Shown here: positions 1-11,040 of the stretch, piece by piece
How the letters are laid out: every line of letters starts with the position of its first letter
Position numbering within the stretch: position 1 is the first letter of the stretch
DNA from: Bimastos eiseni
Lineage: Eukaryota > Annelida > Clitellata > Crassiclitellata > Lumbricidae
Reading direction: 5' to 3'
NCBI GenBank assembly: GCA_959347315.1
Contig: OY365810.1
Coordinates: 30,315,234-30,379,233 of the forward strand
DNA length: 64,000 nt
Position numbers and translations under genes: made by a program
The notes under the pieces: model-generated
What the model saw: the letters and a program-made list of their open reading frames with translations, nothing else
Database searches by the model: none
What the model was told of the DNA's origin: nothing

Positions 1-770
1 GGTCGTCTTTGTTGTTCGATGGGTCATGGATGAACACATGTCGCACCCCTACATCACCTCTCCTTCATCCCTCCTTCACCCCCTTCACACGCTGAAGACA
101 TCGACCCAACCAACCAACGACACCGACCATCATCTTGTCACCGATGTTCAATAGCGGATGACACAAAGCCATTCTTCTTACGACGCTCGCCGTTTAGACG
201 GCTACAGGCTGTGGCAAAGCATCTTGGCTTCTTAGCCAGCTGGAAACATACAGCGGATGTATATCACCAGGGTTCAAATCCTAAACTGACAGTTTTGAAC
301 TGGGTTGAAAAAAAGAGGAGCAAGATCATCTTGCTTTGACGATGAGGTTTTTCGTGGTGATTTTGCTGTTGATGATAACGATATTGGTGCTGTTGACAAC
401 CTGTTGTTGATGATGATGAATTGAAAACCATGTTAAATGATAATGATTTCAATAGACCTGGGATACAACCTGACCGCTATATATCCGGAGACACTCGAGA
501 AGATAAATATTCTTTGAAGCGGCTGTCAAGATCATCCAGCGATTCAACGCTGTCGTGTTCCGCGGTACATTCATTATGCTTGAATAATAAGGAACGTAAC
601 CGAACTAAATTATATCAAAAATAAAGTGTAATAGAATAAATTATATTATGGCTCATTTACTGATATGACAATATTCTTGTACTACACTGCTTCAAATCAC
701 TTAAGATATGTAATAATGACATTGTTATTTTGTCATTGTTAATAATATCTGTTAAAGTGTTTTTCGGACA
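1..770. other. no gene recognised
   Basis: Unique-looking sequence without a convincing frame. The open frames near 264-452 and 421-624 are short, low-complexity or unlike any family I recognise. The TGATGATGA/GTTGTTG runs at 360-420 are degenerate microsatellite. Confidence 0.5.
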
Positions 771-773
771 TAA

Positions 774-960
774 AATTATAATCATAAACCTCAAACTTCA
801 GAAGGGAGATCGTCCCAGAGCGTCGGGCTGTGTGGCTTTCTGCTCGGTTTGATAATTTGAGATGAGCAGTGATCAGGATTCGAGCAGGACTGCAATAGGA
901 AGAGGATCAAGTTGAGCAGGTCGACTGGACGATGAAGATTTGAGAAGACTGGTGCCTTGG
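774..960 (-). mobile_element. LINE 3'-UTR fragment (L2/CR1-like)
   Basis: The left edge (ATAATCATAAACCTCAAACTT) matches the 3' tail of the LINE at 61740-64000. The following stretch also aligns with that element's 62085-62240 region; both share blocks such as GAACTTGAGATGAGATG / AATTTGAGATGAGCAG in the same order. It is a 5'-truncated, diverged copy lying on the minus strand. No coding sequence remains. Confidence 0.6.
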
Positions 961-969
961 CTGGAAACA

Positions 970-1250
970 ATGTTGGGAATCACTAGTCTCGAAAGTTGAA
1001 AGAAAGAAGGGAAGCTGAATGAAAAAGACTTCAAAGGGAGAGACACAAGAATGAGTTTACATGACCAATGGTAAAGAAAGGGGAGTACTGACAGTGAATT
1101 GAAAAGGATAGTATAGGCTAGTAGAATAAGGAGGAAGAGAAGAGGAGGAAGAGAGAGGAATACAATGCAAGGATGGTATAGTATACTGAGAAGGAAGAAT
1201 AAGAGGATCAGAAGGAGGAATCAAATACAACTGCATGTGATGCTTTCCTT
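970..1250. repeat. purine-rich tract
   Basis: About 280 bases dominated by A and G (GAAAGAAGG, GAGGAAGAG, AGGAGGAAG) with no repeat period I can fix. No gene is seen. Confidence 0.5.
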
Positions 1251-1425
1251 CTTCTGAAGTTCAGAAGTACACAAAACGACCGCACAACGAGACATCGATG
1301 GCGCAGAATAATTCTGCGTGAATGGCCTTCTCAATATCCCAACACTAAATATCTCCGATGGTTTGAACCCGTACTATCGGCGTTACAAGCCAAACGCTGT
1401 AGCCATTAACTACCAGGTAGACAAT

Positions 1426-1625
1426 AGCGACGATGATAATATGACGACGACGATGATGATGGCGATGACGATGATAATGATAATGATCATCAACATCATC
1501 ATGATTTTGATGATCATGATGCTGATGTTGCAGCTGGCTTATTCCTCGGATAACGTACCCGTCTTCGTCATCATGATCAGAATCATCATGATCATAGTCA
1601 TGATCATGATGACGACGACTACAAT
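1426..1625. repeat. imperfect (GAT)n/(ATC)n microsatellite
   Basis: Interrupted GAT/GAC/AAT triplets change to ATC-type triplets after about 1480, so the two halves are partly inverted. The methionine- and isoleucine-rich open frame across it is a product of the repeat, not a gene. Confidence 0.85.
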
Positions 1626-2047
1626 ATTGCTAGAATATGGCAGAGCTGTAAGCACTGACGTAGGGAGGGCTGGTCTTGATCGAGCATTGATTCGACTGTG
1701 AATGACCTATTGGTTTGTTATTGTTGCGCAGGGCAAAATCTCGAGCAACGCATCTCCGAAGCAGTGAGATGGAGACAGAAGTGGTGGGGGAGGAGAGCAA
1801 TTGCCAGGCAGTGCAAAGCAATGCCTCATTTGCATCTGGAGGAGCATTGACTGCCACTATATGGTAATTACATCGTCTGTCAATCGAAGACGCCGTCCGT
1901 AGCAGCAGTTATATAGCGCCATTTTATCTTTAGAGAGCAATTACTATTGTAAAATATAAAATATATAACTGCTTGTATGATGGGGATTTTTCAACAGGAT
2001 GAATGAAGAGAGGGAGGAGGATTAAGAAAAAGATGATAATTATTATA

Positions 2048-2265
2048 TGGGTTGTTGATCTTGATGATGATTGAGATGATGATGATGATGATGCTGTCGC
2101 TGCTGCTGCGGCTGATGTTGATGATGATGATGACGACGATGACGAAGATGATGATGACGATTAAGATGACGACGTTGATGATGATTAAGATGATGATTAG
2201 GATGATTAGGATGACAACTACGACGGCGATCATGATGACTATTACGATTACGATGATGATGGGCA
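2048..2265. repeat. imperfect (GAT)n microsatellite
   Basis: Roughly 70 triplets of GAT with GAC, GCT and TAG interruptions. All three forward frames and the reverse frames stay open because the unit is a triplet. Confidence 0.9.
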
Positions 2266-2843
2266 CCTCGGAAGAGTAGCGGAGATTGAAGAAGGAAAAT
2301 TCTGATTGTCAGACCGTTATCTCGACTCTGACACTTGACAGCATCAGAGTCAGTCCCAAGCCTGAAAACAAGAGGATGGGTCGTTTGAATGGATGCAGAT
2401 ACGTCGGCCATAAAGAAACCAGATAATAGAAATCCAATTCAAGAAAAACAGAAAACTCTGGATATAGGTGTGGAGGTTACCGTAGACAACTCAACGGGAC
2501 TTCGACGCATGAAATGTGCAGCGGCCTTGGCAACTGGAAGCATACATTAGGTAGGCCTAAGCATTGGACACCTATGGGACTTAGACCCATGAACTTCATA
2601 CACACATACAATCACATGTGCGCCTGCACAAAGGAAATATTTCGCAATTAGAAGTAAGAACAACAAAGAGTAGTAGCCGTAGCAATAAAATAACAGCTAC
2701 AGCAATAACCACGAAAATATTCACATTGACACCAGCAACAACAGCAGCGTTGCAAATGATAACGACAGCAATGATAACAATATAATAAATATTTTAATAT
2801 TAGTTAACCCGAAAGACGAGGCTTGACACTCATGACAAAAATA

Positions 2844-3008
<165 letters not shown>

Positions 3009-3143
3009 ACCATCTGCGAAGACTAGCCATTCCAGAACAATGCCCCCCTAATTTTTTGAATCCCGAGGAATTAAAAGAAATAATAATAATACGAATGACT
3101 ATCTGAATGCATCATCTGACGACTCCTACTATCAAGCGAGACT

Positions 3144-3146
<3 letters not shown>

Positions 3147-3177
<31 letters not shown>
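3147..3177. repeat. (AGC)n microsatellite
   Basis: About ten perfect AGC triplets. The flanks show no coding sequence. Confidence 0.9.
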
Positions 3178-3178
<1 letters not shown>

Positions 3179-3332
3179 CCCACTCTGGCGACTGGCTGTT
3201 CGCGCTGCTCGTGTCCTCCGACTGTGAACACAGCTATGCTGAGTTAAGCCGCACGTGTGTCCCTGTGGAGAGCTGGTGACAGCAGATGGGTCACCTCAAG
3301 ACCAGGCAGAATCAGCAGACACGCTGTCCTAA

Positions 3333-4045
3333 GCGGGTCTAGGACATTACCACCCCGAGCATTACCCCCGGACATTACCTCCCCCCCTAGGACATTACAC
3401 CCGGACATTACCCCTATTCCATTACATCATTGAAATATGTGTGTGTATTTATGTATGTATATAATTATGTATGCAATGCTGAATGTATGCATATAGGCAT
3501 GTAAGTATGTGTGTGTAGGTATATATATATATATGTACGTACGTATAATAATAATAGTAATAATAATAATAAAGACAATTTATATGACGCCGTATTCTAT
3601 GTGTATACATGTCTGTATGTATACATGTATGTATGCCTACATGTATGTATGTACACATGTATACATGGATGTATGTACACATGTATACATGTATGTATGT
3701 ATGCACATATATGTGTGTATGTATGTGTGTATGTATGTATGTATTTATGTATGTACGTATATATGTTTGTATGTATGCATATATGCCTGTATGTATACAT
3801 GTATGTATGTATGTGTATGTATGTATGTATATATGTATGTATGTATGTATACATGTATGTATGTATGTGTATGTATGTATGTATGTATGTATGTATGAAT
3901 GTATGTACACATGTATACATGGATGTATGTATGCACGCATGTATGTATGGGTGTATATATGCGCTATTGAAATATTGTGATGTCCGTCCGGGGTAATGTC
4001 CGGGGGGGGTTATATTCGGGGGGTAATGTCCTGATACCGTCCTAA
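3333..4045. mobile_element. foldback/MITE-like element with GGACATTACCC ends
   Basis: The left end (3338-3413) carries several spaced GGACATTACCC or CATTACCCCC units. The right end (3985-4035) carries the same motif inverted (GGGGTAATGTCC, GGGGGGTAATGTCC). Between them lies the (GTAT)n array. Inverted, subterminally repeated ends around a non-coding core fit a foldback or MITE-type DNA transposon, but I see no clear target-site duplication. The core may be a microsatellite that expanded inside the element. Confidence 0.55.
3434..3955. repeat. (GTAT)n compound microsatellite
   Basis: About 520 bases of GTAT/GTATGT with ACATGTATACATG-type variants, broken at 3545-3600 by an (AAT)n stretch and unique sequence. 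The long Tyr/Ile/His/Thr and Cys/Met/Tyr/Val frames here are repeat artefacts. Confidence 0.9.
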
Positions 4046-4054
4046 ACGATCTGA

Positions 4055-4500
4055 TAAGTCGTGGCCTTACACGCGCTGGGGTTTCCAACATCAAAGAACC
4101 ATCCGGGCCCTGAAGAACAGACGTACTGACGCTCATTCCATGGCAACAAAGATGAAGCCTCGTATGGGATGCTACCGTCATTGATACCGTTGCGCCACCT
4201 TACCTCCACGCGACGTCGGCAGAGGCAGGGGCAGCGGCGGAACTATAGCAGCGGCAAGGAAGATTACCAAATACAATGAGCTCATCGCAAACCACCTAGA
4301 CGTCCCTGTGGCTTTCGAAATCCTTGGCCCAATCAATAGCAGCGGCCTGGACTTCATTAAAGAGCTAGGGAGACTATTTCCTGTCAGCATCGGTGAGCCC
4401 AAAGAGTCATCGCACCTTCACCAGCGCCTCTCAATCACAATTTAACGCTTCGCAGTTGCCTTCCGAGGAACTTTTGATCAGACGGATCTTGACGAGGGAG
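4055..4500 (+). pseudogene. retroelement C-terminal relic (LxFIxELGR ... GEPxExxxLxQRLS type)
   Basis: Forward translation gives LIPWQQR and WDATVIDTVA, then, one frame over, RKITKYNELIANHLDVPVAF, FIKELGRLFP, GEPKESS and HQRLSI. This ordered motif set is one I recognise as a common decayed repeat in invertebrate and fish genomes, next to or inside retroelement reverse-transcriptase reading frames. At least one frameshift (near 4210) and an in-frame TAA at 4443-4445 break it. The exact parent family is uncertain. Confidence 0.6.
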
Positions 4501-4564
4501 CAGCTGCTACAAAATAATAATATTCCACATTATTGACTCATTTTATTGACAAGTTCACATTTGA

Positions 4565-4565
<1 letters not shown>

Positions 4566-4631
<66 letters not shown>

Positions 4632-4754
4632 CGACGAAGTCCCTCACCCCAGAAAACGAGGCCTGGCAATCCAGACAACGATTTTAACACTTAAGTAATC
4701 TATAAGTCCTTGAGAAATGAAGTACCCCAGGGCAAAATAATAATAATAATAGTA

Positions 4755-4786
<32 letters not shown>

Positions 4787-4835
4787 AATAATAATTATTA
4801 TTATTATCATTATTATTATTATATTAGTTTTTAAG
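4566..4835. repeat. (AAT)n and (ATT)n arrays
   Basis: An (AAT)n run at 4566-4630 and, after about 100 unique bases, an (AAT)/(TTA)n run at 4735-4835 that inverts within itself, so the segment can fold. Confidence 0.9.
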
Positions 4836-5013
4836 TTTTAAACTTTTTATAATGATAATAGAAACAGCCAAATTATAATATAATGATAATTCGCTATTCA
4901 ATTGCTTGCGTCCCTGTGACACTCCGTGCTCGGAGAAGTCTTAATACAAATCGCAAGCTTGGAGAACGTATAGAAGGGCGACGTTAATCATTTTTGACAC
5001 GAGACGCATGACT

Positions 5014-5062
5014 TTCAAGTACTGCTTTAGAAGTTTGGAGCTTACGATTAGGACTACGCTTA
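5014..5062 (+). repeat. LINE/SINE 3'-tail copy
   Basis: TTTCAAGTACTGCTTTAG followed by AAGTTTGGAGCTTACGATTA. This matches the terminal consensus (AGTGGCGCTTTAGAA, then a GATTACGATTAC tail) of the L2/CR1-like LINE at the right end of the window. It is a short, 5'-truncated copy. Confidence 0.55.
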
Positions 5063-5461
5063 ATAATAATATTACTTGAAAGACAAAAAGAGAAGTTGGC
5101 ATTGTTATTGAAACATCGAATTTGATTTGTATTCGAGATCGGGTCATTGAGTACTTTTATCCCGCACCTGGATACAGCTATTGACTGACCACCTTTGGCA
5201 TTATAGTTGGCCCATAATGCGCGCAGGAGAGAAATCGTTGTAGGAATTCCTTTCTTTCGCTAGGCGTCGTCATTCGCTTCAGTCGACAGATGTCGCATGT
5301 TGAGCGACTTAAACGCGATCGTAAACTATGTACTTTCTCAATGTCTAATAAAAATTCGCAACCCAGCTTTTAGTTACACGCGCGTAATAAGACAAACAAA
5401 TTCGATGAATCAGGTTCGATTCGAAGTCGCGAGCCATGAAAGTGATTCAGATAGACTGTCA

Positions 5462-5479
5462 TACACACACACACACACA

Positions 5480-5540
<61 letters not shown>
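5462..5540. repeat. (CA)n microsatellite
   Basis: About 39 CA dinucleotides with one TA interruption. Purine-rich unique sequence follows. No gene is seen from 4840 to 5850 apart from the tail copy. Confidence 0.95.
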
Positions 5541-5542
<2 letters not shown>

Positions 5543-5879
5543 CTCTAGAGGGCGATTGGAATTGGTGCAAAGAAAGACAGACAGAAGAGACACACTAAAA
5601 AAGTGCATGGCCAAGATAAAATCATTGTATACCTACATTTGCAAAAGCGCATTCAAAGTAAATGATTTAAGTTTGTATTTAAATTGCTAAATCGTAGATG
5701 CACTAGTAAGTTCAGAAGGACTAGAATTCCAAAGTATTTGATCCACATATTCTAGTAGTATCCTGTCTTCAAGTCAGTTTACGGGTCCGGTCCGAGCCCA
5801 TAAAACTCGCGGCCCAGCTTGCACTGTATTGCAGTAGTTCGAATACTTCGTTGGCCGCATGCTTTACTGACAATAGCGT

Positions 5880-6650
5880 GGAATGGTCATGCGCCTATGG
5901 ATTTTCAGTGAACCATTTGTCTAATTTCACGATCATTAAATGCTCATCATTGCCCCCAAAAATTAGCAGACGATACTCAGAAAATACCTTGACTATCTAT
6001 ATGCAGTTTGATGCAGTCGTAATTATTATTTTTGAGCATAACAAGATAAAATTCATCTTCTCAAGATTTAAAGATATTTTGTAAGCTTTGGTCCATTCGC
6101 CTAAAAGTTTCATTTCAACATTATGTTTTGACTAACACATCAATGGATTTATTTGACTTAAACACATTGGTGTCGTCAGAAAACATAAATAGACCTCATA
6201 TAAGCAATGATAAGTTGTTTGAATATCATTCACGTATATTAATTAGGCATATCAGAATGTTAAATGAATATTGAAAATCATAAATAACATCAAATGCATA
6301 TAAAATAGTCCCTGCAGTAGATAAGACATTATGTCTATTTCTTGAATAATTAGCTATTCAGTCGAGACATGCACCTTTGCTTATGTTATAAAGCTCCAGT
6401 TTGCTCACCGCAATTGTGTGCTTCACCGTATCAAACGCTTTGGACAAGTCGAAGAAGACTCCCATAGAAAAGTGGTTTCTTCTTCAGCTTCGGAGATTTT
6501 ATCATACGTTCCATTTCGGTCATATTTTCAAGCAGAGTGACCTGTCCAACAGCCAAATTGGTTTTTGAACAAGATATTCCTTGATGTTAGATATGAGTCT
6601 ATATTCATCCATAAATAATTGGAAATCTTGGAGAAGTATGGTGAGCTTGA
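5880..6650 (-). pseudogene. decayed LINE reverse transcriptase fragment
   Basis: Read on the minus strand, reverse-transcriptase landmarks appear in order across several frames: LFKNQFGCWTGHS (compare QxGFRxGHST) near 6570, GVFFDLSKAFDTVKH near 6440, FSDDTNVFK (the YADD box) near 6165, and WTKAYKISLNLEKMNFILL near 6070. Many stops and frameshifts make this an old, dead copy. The AFDTVxH and xDDTNxF wording points to the jockey/CR1/L2 group of LINEs, not RTE. Confidence 0.75.
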
Positions 6651-6865
6651 TATTGGTTACTATCATGGGTTTCATCATTATTCTCGATATAAGGAGATAC
6701 TAGTTTTGTCCAGCATGCTGTTACAAAGTATTTAGTGGTTAAATGACTAACCGAGTGGCAGTTAACGGATCTCCAAAAAGTTCTCACATTTTAAAACCTA
6801 AGCCTAGGTTATTAATTAATAACAGAATTAGTTTATAGGTCTTTTTTTGGGTGCCTGAAGCTCAA

Positions 6866-6965
6866 ATCTAGTAATCTCCAAATTTCTAAAGCGCCACTTG
6901 AAAGCTAAGCGCAGGACACCAGCTTATTCACGAGCGCTGAATCTAGGGTGCCGCGTCTGAGATCC
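6866..6965 (-). repeat. L2/CR1-like LINE 3'-tail copy
   Basis: The segment from 6871 (AGTAATCTCCAAATTTCTAA, then AGCGCCACTTGAAAGCTAAG and CACCAGCTTATTCACGAGCG) is nearly the same as 61741-61815, the 3' end of the LINE at the right edge of the window. It is a 5'-truncated copy with no coding region. Confidence 0.75.
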
Positions 6966-8030
6966 TGATGAATTAAACCACTAAGTCACTGACAATATTA
7001 TGTATTCAAATTAATCCGTAATTCGTTTAGAATTTGTTCTTGGGAGAAACAAAAAAATGATCAAAGATCGTTTAGAATGCTGTCGTATGCTTTGATTTCT
7101 ACGGAATATTAAAACAGGTAGTCCTGAAGACAGGACTTGTCTTATGACAATGACGAAATAAAATGAAGCCATCTAGCGACTCATTATGAGTCTACCAATG
7201 CAAGTTATTGAATGACGTCTTACCACCTCTGAGTGGCCGATATAGGCTGGGCTGGAAAACCTTGGTCTTTAAAGGAAAAATTTTATGTTTTAATTTTTTT
7301 AGGTTTTTAGATTTTTTGGAGGATTTTATGTTTCTATGCTTTTAGGATTGTCAAGTATTTTAGAATTGTTATTTTATATTAGATTTTTCTAGGTTTTTAA
7401 CATACGCACAGTCGAACAACGACAAATCTACTGAACGAAGAATGACATGAGAAGTTTTGAACGTCACAAATGGCAATAATAATAAATGTAGGACTTATGA
7501 CTTAAAAAAGTAAAAATTTAAAACAATTTTTTATAATTTTTGACATTTTATAAATTTTAGTTTTGCTTTAAAAACTAAAAACGTCGAATTTTTTTATCTT
7601 TCTCCACAGCCCTCGCTCTTGGGTAACGCCAGAGCGACGCCTCTGTCTTCTTTTTGTTGTCGACGGTCCATTGTGAGAGAAAGAGGGAGCAGATGTAGAG
7701 GTAACCCTAGAGCATTGATAGGCGTTGAGGGTGCTGTAGGTCAAAGGGCAGACGGAGGAGGATACGTTTAGAGATAAGTGGAACCGGAGTACACGGCTGA
7801 ATTGGGACGAGGACAAGAGGAGCAGAGGAGAGAGGAATAAGGACAATGTGGACTACAAAGAGACACATCAGGACGCAAGACTAACAGCCAATAAACAGGA
7901 AATGAAGAGCATTAATACAATGAAGAGAAAGTCACAGAACAACGCAATCATCCGCTCATCCGTCCCTCTCAGCAGTTTCCTGATGTGATCTAAAGAAGTT
8001 CATAATTTTATTATTGCTCCATCTACATAT
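6966..8030. other. no gene recognised
   Basis: AT-rich sequence, with TTTTAGGTTTTT-like degenerate runs at 7270-7410 and 7500-7570. No convincing frame or element. Confidence 0.5.
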
Positions 8031-8033
8031 AAG

Positions 8034-8035
<2 letters not shown>

Positions 8036-8079
<44 letters not shown>
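8036..8079. repeat. (TA)n microsatellite
   Basis: About 21 perfect TA units. It directly precedes the SINE copy. Confidence 0.95.
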
Positions 8080-8084
<5 letters not shown>

Positions 8085-8089
8085 ACGAT

Positions 8090-8285
8090 AAAGCCGTTGC
8101 TATTGTCCCCCAAGGGTCAACTCTGGCTCTTATGTTACTCGCCTTTAAACTGTTCTTTTTAGCCGTGCCTGGGTCGGGAGCGCTTCTGAGTAGTAGCCTT
8201 GAAGTGGCGCTATACAAGTTATCGTAATGAGTGAATGAATGAATGAATGAATGAATGAATGAAGGAATCAACGAATGAATGAATG
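8090..8285 (+). mobile_element. SINE copy ending in (GAAT)n
   Basis: TTTTTAGCCGTGCCTGGGTC, GGGAGCGCTTCTGAG and AAGTGGCGCTATACAAG occur in the same order, with the same spacing, in the minus-strand copy at 42470-42600. The 3' end passes into a (GAAT)n tail (8225-8285); the other copy ends in (GATT)n. Two dispersed copies with a shared body and variable tetranucleotide tails indicate a SINE mobilised by a LINE with the TGGCGCT tail. I see no clear pol III A/B boxes. Confidence 0.6.
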
Positions 8286-8486
8286 ATGTCACAAACAATA
8301 AAACGAGATAGCTTCGTCCAGTCAGAATTCTAATAAAATGTCAGTAGCATAGGTCTCCTCGTTACGATATCGTGCGGATGAAGTTCTCGTCATAACTTTC
8401 ACGATCATAAGCAATGCTTCAATGAACGTAGGTTGTGACGAGTCATCGGAAGATAGGAACTCTGAACCATAGACATACTTGAATCA

Positions 8487-8535
8487 CCCACACACACAGC
8501 ACACACACACACACAACCACATACACACACCACAC
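8487..8535. repeat. (CA)n microsatellite, imperfect
   Basis: CA units with GCA, CAACCACATA and CCA interruptions. Confidence 0.85.
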
Positions 8536-8825
8536 TCTTGTCATATTTGAAAATTCGATCAGCGATGACAACGTAGAACTATAATTAAAGTGATGGGTAA
8601 CCAATGAATCGCCCTTTTAAAGTGTTGAGATTACACCATAGAATTGGTTTCCATTACTTGTCTATACATAAGACTGTAGTGATGAATTTCTTGTCTCACT
8701 GTTACTAATACGAGCGAAAGGCAATCCCGTGTATAGTAGGCACTAATTGGTAAAGCGCCTCCAGTTCAGAAGCGTTACAAGTACGCAAGGCCCCGCGAGA
8801 ACATGCAGTTTTTTACAAAGCGAAA

Positions 8826-9036
8826 GAGGATGAGGAATTGAGGATGAGGAATTGAGAATGAGGAATTGAGAATGAGGAATTGAGGATGAGGAATTGAGGA
8901 TGAGGAATCGAGGATGAGGAATTGAGGATGAGGAATTGAGGATGAGGAATTGAGGATGAGGAATTGAGAATGAGGAATTGAGGATGAGGAATTGAGGATG
9001 AGGAATCGAGGATGAGGAATTGAGGATGAGGAATCG
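8826..9036. repeat. 15-bp minisatellite, about 14 copies
   Basis: The unit is GAGGATGAGGAATTG, with variants GAGAATGAGGAATTG and GAGGATGAGGAATCG. Because 15 is a multiple of 3, the minus strand stays open (a Pro/Phe/Leu/Ile/Ser repeat) without being a gene. Confidence 0.95.
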
Positions 9037-9770
9037 AGAAGGTAGAGTTTTAGAGCGAACAGAGGAAGAAAGCGCGTTCCATATCATTTGAAGCATAGAA
9101 TGAGCCATAGCAGTTCTAGAACAGGTAACAAAGAGGTTGAGTCTATTGGACAAACGAACTTCTCCCAGTCAAAGTAGCTAAGGTAACGAGGCCAGAACTG
9201 AGAATTGTACACCCTCCCGCCTACGATCATCTCCAGTTAAAGCCCCTTCAACTGTCATACTCTTCAGCTGGGCTATAGTTGCCTTCGAAGTTTAGTCATA
9301 ACAAAGTTGGTAATCGCCGCCCTGCTTCTTTGTTCAGGCTTTTGACTGGCACTACCAGACTAAGGTCAACGAAGGACTCAGCAGAAAGTTGACATACATC
9401 GGTATTTGCACGAGCTTCATACGCCGGATTATTTTCTCATGCAATCTAGAAAATATCCCTAGCGCTAAATGCATGTAACATAGGTTACCGATAAGACATC
9501 GGTCGACGGTGGGTGGGTTCTTGGAATGATTGCTCTTAAACTGATGAGTTATGTACAGACCGATGTGCAGTTGTCATCAGGTCTATTTGCCTGTAGTCTC
9601 GAGTCTCGACATACATGTAACTTATCGGACTAAAACCAAGCTTGCTCATAAGCCACCATCGGATGATTATGTCTTGTGCAGTGCGTCACGTATATAGGCC
9701 TACCGAATAAATCATTGCTTCCGAATTTGAATTACAGAAGTGTCTGAGACTTCATTTTATTATGTATGAG
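9037..9770. other. no gene recognised
   Basis: Unique-looking sequence. I see no element or coding frame. Confidence 0.5.
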
Positions 9771-9774
9771 AATG

Positions 9775-9935
9775 GGGGGGGGGGCAGTCCTCTCCCTCGC
9801 CGTCTCATCCTAGCACCCTCATTGTTCGACCAATGAACTAATTTTAGCTAAGAGGAGCACTAAGAACAGAACCCAATCTCCAGCAGGGCTGGGAATCGAA
9901 CCCAGACGTCTCTACCGAATGCAACATCGAGACCC
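9775..9935 (-). mobile_element. tRNA-like SINE fragment
   Basis: On the minus strand, TGTTGCATTCGGTAGAG (A-box-like, 9926-9910) is followed closely by GGTTCGATTCC (B-box-like, 9902-9892), then about 110 bases of body ending near a poly-G/C run at 9776-9784. The boxes are too close for a working tRNA because the anticodon arm is missing. A tRNA-derived SINE head is the best reading. Confidence 0.5.
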
Positions 9936-10339
9936 TCCTCTTCTGCTTCCTCCTCCTCCTCCTCCTCTTCTAGTTATCTGCCTTTTCCGCAGGTTCAAAT
10001 GTCCGACGTCGCCACTCCTCTCACTGTTGGCCTCTTCTTTCAGCTTTCCATAGTTATCCACCTGTCTTCATTCAGTCAATTATCATCAGTAAATAGGAAA
10101 CTAAGTAGATTAATACAAAGAATAACTTGACAGAATTGTCGTAAAATAAGAATTAGTATTCGTATTGATGGTAAGGTGCAATAAAGCGCTGGGCCTAAGT
10201 TCCGGCTACTCTGATAACGCAATTGGCGATTCATCAGATACTGATTAAGGTGCTCACTGCTCAGCCATAGTTTTGATAATGATTGTCGCACCAAAAGATT
10301 AAAACGACGTTGCTCGCGTTACTAAGGAGCGTCCAGGTA

Positions 10340-11032
10340 GTGACGTAATTCATGTCACGTGTTGACAATGACATTTTAAACCACTATGATACAACAATTA
10401 ACCTACGAGTATCAGCGATGAGTCGATGACACACGTCAATCGTTTACATAAACACTTCATAAGTCATCCTGCTTTACGTCATCCGGTATAGCGCGGCATG
10501 AAAGCGCTGCATAAATAGGTCCTTAGAAATGGCATGAAGGTGCGCTTTTGTCTTGTTTCTGTCGTTTAAGATGCACTCTCCTTTTGTCCTTGTGTTTCCC
10601 AAGCGAAAGTCCGTCCTCGTCAGTTATGAATATTTAAATTATTAATATCATCGCGAGGCATAACAATGACATGGGAGGGACCAGATCCGATTTTAACAGC
10701 CGGCCGACATTACAGGTCGTCCGTTTACGCATAATCATTTCGGCACGAGCGCGCCGGCCAACCTGTCTCACCTGGGCCGGCGAGTCGACTCGTCCGTTCG
10801 TGTAATTGAAATCTCAGGTATGCGTTGATACCTGCCGTCGCGCGGTGGTTTCAGATAATGCCAAAGTGGTCTCGGCCGTTTTTCAAACCCTCCACCAGAG
10901 GGCTAATTAGCATCGCAGAAACCGCCCGTACGTCGTAGTCGCCTTATGATGGGGGTAGAGCGCACCCTGGCGGTCGGAGGGATACGTTTTGTGTCAGCAG
11001 CAACCGACGACGTCCAGTGAATCATCCAGGTA
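10340..11032 (+). promoter_or_regulatory. CpG-rich promoter-like segment with splice-donor end
   Basis: Features in order: a CACGTG E-box near 10357; a TATA-like ATAAATAG at 10511-10518; a CpG-dense stretch (10730-10860, e.g. CGAGCGCGCCGGCC); and a strong donor-like CATCCAG/GTAAGA with the exon edge at about 11032. A weaker donor (CTCAG/GTATGC) lies near 10816. This could be the promoter and 5'-UTR exon of a gene whose next exon begins at 32373, but the intron would be about 21 kb and nothing in the sequence links the two directly. Confidence 0.4.
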
Positions 11033-11040
11033 AGAATGTT

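Noticed and set aside
228..285. tRNA-like A and B boxes (TTAGCCAGCTGG, GGTTCAAATCC)
   Set aside because: The acceptor and anticodon arms do not pair, and the spacing is short for a tRNA. At most a SINE scrap, but no second copy is seen.
3449..4181. Long His/Tyr/Thr/Ile and Cys/Met/Tyr/Val open frames
   Set aside because: They translate the (GTAT)n array. Tetranucleotide arrays without stops stay open in every frame, and nothing non-repetitive is conserved.
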